Origin: Tenggerimyces flavus
GTDB lineage: Bacteria; Actinomycetota; Actinomycetes; Propionibacteriales; Actinopolymorphaceae
Length of the DNA stretch: 64,000 nucleotides
Assembly: GCF_016907715.1 (NCBI RefSeq)
Contig: NZ_JAFBCM010000001.1
Location: forward strand, 3,162,001-3,226,000
Reading direction: 5' to 3'
Below, piece by piece: positions 60,731 through 64,000 of this stretch. The notes under the pieces are model-generated. The model saw only the letters and a program-made list of their open reading frames with translations, was not told the DNA's origin and made no database searches. A program made the position numbers and the translations under genes. The first letter of the stretch is position 1; the number at the start of each line of letters is the position of its first letter.

Positions 60731-61033
60731 TCATGCCTTTTCGGAGCCGGTCTTCTGCAGTGTCGCCCATAGACCGTAGCCGTGCAGGGCCTCGACGTCG
60801 CGCTCCATCTCCTCGCGGCTGCCGCTCGACACGATCGCCTTGCCCTTCTTGTGGACGTCCATCATCAGCTTCTCGGCCTTCTTCTTGGAGTAGCCGAAAT
60901 AGCTCTGGAAGACGTACGTCACATAGGACATCAGGTTGATCGGGTCGTTCCAGACGATCGTGACCCACGGCAGGTCCGGCAGGACGACGTCATCGACCTC
61001 TGGCTCGTCCAGCTCGACAGGTGCGGTGCTCAC
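60731..61033 (-). CDS. clpS: ATP-dependent Clp protease adaptor ClpS
   Basis: 100 residues from a GTG. Delivers N-end-rule substrates to the Clp unfoldase. [20 protein letters not shown] includes the NDP substrate site; [20 protein letters not shown] contains the conserved [18 protein letters not shown] ends the domain. An acidic N-terminal tail is about 20 residues. It is divergent from pncB with a 52-base gap, an order (clpS/DUF2017 opposite pncB) shared with mycobacteria. Confidence 0.96.
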   Translation of the reverse strand: MSTAPVELDEPEVDDVVLPDLPWVTIVWNDPINLMSYVTYVFQSYFGYSKKKAEKLMMDVHKKGKAIVSSGSREEMERDVEALHGYGLWATLQKTGSEKA

Positions 61034-61085
61034 GGTGAACTATCGTGTCACGACCCCATCAAACGTGCCGGACTACCCTTCTGCC

Positions 61086-62390
61086 ATGGGACGGGTCACA
61101 TCGCTGCTCACCGACCAGTACGAGCTCACCATGCTCCGGTCGGCCCTGCAGAGCGGCACGGCCGATCGGCACGCGGTCTTCGAGGTCTTCGGCCGCCGGC
61201 TGCCTGACGGGCGGCGGTACGGCGTGGTCGCCGGCACCGGCCGGCTGCTCGAGGCGCTGGAGCATTTCCGCTTCGACGAGTCCGTTCTCGCCTACCTGCG
61301 CGAGCGCGAGATCGTCGACGAGCGGACGGCCGCATGGCTCGCCGACTACCGGTTCGGCGGCGACATCTGGGGCTACCCGGAGGGGGAGTGCTACTTCCCG
61401 GGCTCGCCGATCCTCGTCGTCGAGGGGACGTTCGCCGAGGCTGTCCTGTTGGAGACGTTGGCGCTGTCGATCCTCAACCACGACACGGCGATCGCCTCGG
61501 CCGCGTCCCGGATGGTGGTCGCGGCCGCGGACCGGCCGATCATCGAGATGGGCTCGCGGCGTACGCACGAGCGGGCGGCGCTGGCATCGGCGCGGTCGGC
61601 ATACCTCGCAGGCTTCGCGTCCACCTCCAACCTCGAGGCGGGCCGGCTGTACGACATCCCGACCCGCGGGACCAGCGCGCACTCGTTCACGCTGCTGCAC
61701 GACACCGAGCAGGCGGCGTTCGAGGCGCAGGTCGCCGCGCTCGGCGCCGGGACGACGCTGCTGGTGGACACGTACGACGTGCACGCCGGCGTCGCCGCGG
61801 CGGTCGAGGCCGCGGGGCCGTCGTTGGGGGCGGTACGCATCGACTCCGGCGACCTGCTGATGCTCGCGCACGACGTTCGCGCTCAGCTCGACTCGCTCGG
61901 CGCCACGAAGACGCGGATCGTCGTCAGCGGTGACCTGGACGAGTACGCGATCGCCAGCCTGCGCGCCGCGCCAGTCGACGCGTACGGCGTCGGCACCTCG
62001 GTCGTGACCGGCAGCGGGGCGCCGACGGCGGAGCTCGTCTACAAGCTGGTGGCGCGGTCGGAGTCGTCCGACGCGTCCTCGCCGATGGTCGGGGTGGCGA
62101 AGCGCTCGGCCGGCAAGCCCACGCACAAGGGCCGCAAGTGGTCGCTTCGGCGGCTGGACGAGAACGACATCGCCACGGGTGAGGTGATCTCGACCCGTTC
62201 AGTGCCGGAGGGCGACGCGAACGACCGGCCGCTGCTCGTCCAGTTCGTCAAGGCCGGCGAGGTGATCTGGACCGAGCCGCTCTCGGCCGCACGCGAGCGG
62301 CACGCCCGCTCGCTCGCCGAGCTGCCGCCGACGGCGCTGAAACTGTCCCGGGGCGAGCCCGCCCTGCACACGACCTACGAGGACTCCTGA
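61086..62390 (+). CDS. pncB: nicotinate phosphoribosyltransferase
   Basis: 434 residues. Makes nicotinate mononucleotide from nicotinate and PRPP for NAD salvage. LTDQYELTMLRSALQSG opens it; EMGSRRTHERAALAS, IPTRGTSAHSFTLLHD and VRIDSGDLLMLAHDVR are catalytic or substrate-binding segments. GTSAHS contains the phosphorylated His of the family. TACCCT (61074-61079) lies six bases before the ATG. The nicotinamidase gene follows after two bases, so the two steps of salvage are co-expressed. Confidence 0.96.
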   Translation: MGRVTSLLTDQYELTMLRSALQSGTADRHAVFEVFGRRLPDGRRYGVVAGTGRLLEALEHFRFDESVLAYLREREIVDERTAAWLADYRFGGDIWGYPEGECYFPGSPILVVEGTFAEAVLLETLALSILNHDTAIASAASRMVVAAADRPIIEMGSRRTHERAALASARSAYLAGFASTSNLEAGRLYDIPTRGTSAHSFTLLHDTEQAAFEAQVAALGAGTTLLVDTYDVHAGVAAAVEAAGPSLGAVRIDSGDLLMLAHDVRAQLDSLGATKTRIVVSGDLDEYAIASLRAAPVDAYGVGTSVVTGSGAPTAELVYKLVARSESSDASSPMVGVAKRSAGKPTHKGRKWSLRRLDENDIATGEVISTRSVPEGDANDRPLLVQFVKAGEVIWTEPLSAARERHARSLAELPPTALKLSRGEPALHTTYEDS

Positions 62391-62392
62391 CG

Positions 62393-62989
62393 ATGACTCG
62401 CGCGCTGATTGTGGTGGACGTACAGAACGACTTCTGCGAGGGCGGGAGTCTCGCGGTGAACGGCGGGGCGGAGGTCGCGTTCGACATCGGCAACCTGCTG
62501 CGGACGTGGCACGAGGCGTCGCTGGTGGAGCGGGAGTACGACTTCGTGGTCGCCACGCGCGACCACCACGTCGACCCTGGCGCGCACTTCTCGGCGACGC
62601 CCGACTACGTCGACACCTGGCCGCCGCACTGCGTGGCCGGGACCGACGGCGCCGGCTTCCACCCGAACCTCGACCCGCAGCCGTTCGACGCGGTGTTCAG
62701 CAAGGGCGAGCACGCGGCGGCGTACTCGGGCTTCGAGGGCTTCGCGCAGGACGGCTCGGGGTTGGCGGCGTGGCTGCGGGAGCGCTCGGTCGACGCGGTC
62801 GACGTGGTGGGGATCGCGACCGACCACTGCGTGCGGGCGACGGCGGTCGACGCGGCGCGCGAGGGCTTCCAGACGACGGTCCGGTTGGAGCTCACCGCGG
62901 GCGTGGCGCTGGCCTCGACCGAGGCGGCCCTGACCCAGATGCGCGAGACCGGCTGCGTGCTGGTGGGCGCCCCGATCGTGCGCCCGTAG
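62393..62989 (+). CDS. pncA: nicotinamidase
   Basis: 198 residues. Converts nicotinamide to nicotinate, feeding the upstream enzyme. The catalytic triad is D9 (VVDVQNDFCEGG), K104 (VFSKGEHA) and C146 (IATDHCVRAT). The metal site is in RDHHVDPGAHF. The ATG lies two bases after the pncB stop. Isochorismatase-family relatives share this fold, but the triad and context support nicotinamidase. Confidence 0.95.
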   Translation: MTRALIVVDVQNDFCEGGSLAVNGGAEVAFDIGNLLRTWHEASLVEREYDFVVATRDHHVDPGAHFSATPDYVDTWPPHCVAGTDGAGFHPNLDPQPFDAVFSKGEHAAAYSGFEGFAQDGSGLAAWLRERSVDAVDVVGIATDHCVRATAVDAAREGFQTTVRLELTAGVALASTEAALTQMRETGCVLVGAPIVRP

Positions 62990-62999
62990 GCTTCCTGTC

Positions 63000-63422
63000 G
63001 TGCTGAGGATCGATCGGACCACGTACGAGGCCATCGTCGCGCACGCTCGCAAGGACCACCCTGACGAGGCGTGCGGGATCGTCGCGGGCCCGGAGGGCTC
63101 GGACCGGCCGGAGCGGTTCGTGCCGATGGAGAACGCCGAGCGGTCGCCGACGTTCTTCCGGTTCGACCCGCAGGAGCAGTTCAGGGTCTGGCGGGACCTC
63201 GACGACCGCGACGAGGAGCCGGTGGTGATCTACCACTCGCACACGGCGACCGAGGCGTACCCGTCGCGGACCGACATCTCCTACGCCTCCGAGCCGGGCG
63301 CGCACTACGTCGTAGTGTCGACCCGCGCGGACGAGGGGCAGGGGCCGGTGGAGTTCCGGTCGTTCCGCATCGTGGACAGCGTGGTCACAGAGGAAGACGT
63401 CGAAGTCGTCCCACCGACCTGA
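63000..63422 (+). CDS. mec: Mov34/JAMM metallopeptidase, Mec family
   Basis: 140 residues from a GTG. The zinc peptidase of the CysO route, which in mycobacteria frees cysteine from the CysO-cysteine adduct. JAMM motif: E23 (PDEACGIVAG), then H79 and H81 (VIYHSHTATEA), S89 and D92 (PSRTDISYA). The gene lies ten bases after the nicotinamidase gene and just before cysO, the order of the mycobacterial locus. Confidence 0.95.
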   Translation: MLRIDRTTYEAIVAHARKDHPDEACGIVAGPEGSDRPERFVPMENAERSPTFFRFDPQEQFRVWRDLDDRDEEPVVIYHSHTATEAYPSRTDISYASEPGAHYVVVSTRADEGQGPVEFRSFRIVDSVVTEEDVEVVPPT

Positions 63423-63495
63423 CGGAATGAGACGCCCCGTTCGCGTGGTTCCCTTTAACGAGAGCCCGTCCGACCGACCACCTGGAGTAGCTCGC

Positions 63496-63768
63496 ATGGC
63501 CATCGAGGTTCGCATCCCGACCATCCTCCGCACGTACACCGGCGGCTCCAAGGTCGTCGAGGCCGACGGCGCGACGCTCAAGGAGCTGCTGGACGACCTG
63601 GACGCCAAGCACGCGGGGCTGCGCGGCCGGCTCGTCGAGAACGACGACCTGCGCAAGTTCGTGAACGTGTACGTCAACGACGAGGACGTCCGTTTCCGCG
63701 GCGGTCTCGGCGCTGCGCTCTCCGACGGAGACGTGATCACGGTTCTCCCGGCCGTCGCGGGCGGCTGA
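63496..63768 (+). CDS. cysO: sulfur-carrier protein CysO (MoaD/ThiS family)
   Basis: 90 residues, ubiquitin-like beta-grasp. VRIPTILRTYTGGSKVVEAD opens it, and the C-terminus VITVLPAVAGG ends in the diglycine needed for thiocarboxylate formation. It donates sulfur to CysM, encoded next. No extra residues follow the GG, unlike ThiS precursors. Confidence 0.96.
   Translation: MAIEVRIPTILRTYTGGSKVVEADGATLKELLDDLDAKHAGLRGRLVENDDLRKFVNVYVNDEDVRFRGGLGAALSDGDVITVLPAVAGG

Positions 63769-64000
<232 letters not shown>

Overview
The window is a chromosomal stretch from a GC-rich actinobacterium. The signs are strong G/C bias at third codon positions, frequent GTG and TTG starts, many starts that look leaderless, Tat signal peptides, and actinobacterial marker genes: DUF2017, DUF3039, DUF1707, DUF1023, and the ClpS/DUF2017 and mec-cysO-cysM neighbourhood known from mycobacteria. 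The genus cannot be fixed from the sequence. No rRNA, tRNA, CRISPR array, phage or full transposase gene was found.

Layout. 1-6.1 kb: a cut-off nuclease-like gene, a Tat-exported aldose 1-epimerase, a NarL-type two-component pair, a DUF1023 hydrolase. 6.2-15.3 kb: an MFS protein, a modular GH3 glycosidase, a TetR-MFS-SDR cassette with two matching operator palindromes, a Tat-exported phospholipase C. 15.3-22.6 kb: DinB, a single-chain PheRS-like ligase (SrmL) behind a switch-like leader, an ADP-ribosylglycohydrolase, an ABC exporter, malic enzyme, VanZ, AlgH. 22.6-23.3 kb: a gene-free tract full of palindromes. 23.3-28.2 kb: DUF3039, a DEAD/DEAH helicase, and an AsnC regulator opposite 4-hydroxyphenylpyruvate dioxygenase. 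28.3-32.4 kb: a PhyH dioxygenase, phosphonoacetate hydrolase (phnA), a kinase-like phosphotransferase and a LysR regulator, a probable phosphonate-use locus. 32.5-35.1 kb: a zinc-free bL33 with a Zur-like box, a quinone oxidoreductase, a glycolate/lactate oxidase. 35.1-41.4 kb: a complete Opp/Dpp-type ABC importer split by a MITE. 41.5-44.2 kb: a lipoprotein and a DUF1023 hydrolase/acyltransferase pair. 44.2-50.1 kb: tyrosine and homogentisate breakdown (fahA, a coupled unknown gene, an MFS protein, hmgA) with a toxin/immunity-like pair inside. 50-60 kb: an AraC regulator, a cytokinin-dehydrogenase-like flavoprotein, a 5'-nucleotidase, a MocR regulator, tandem acetyltransferases, a hydrolase. 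60-64 kb: DUF2017 and clpS opposite pncB-pncA-mec-cysO-cysM.

How the genes fit together. Three tyrosine-degradation enzymes (HPPD, HmgA, FahA) lie in the window but in two places, and no recognisable maleylacetoacetate isomerase is seen. The right end joins protein turnover (ClpS), NAD salvage (pncB, pncA) and the CysO/Mec/CysM sulfur-carrier route to cysteine. Two related miniature elements with GGCCGTGTC-type ends, and two families of hairpin repeats, sit just 3' of genes.

Most noteworthy: the mutually exclusive pairings in the leader of the PheRS-like gene, the PhyH-PhnA locus with a hairpin over its start codon, a MITE inserted inside a stop codon, a large cruciform-like repeat with no gene, and an overlapping gene pair with toxin/immunity-like architecture.
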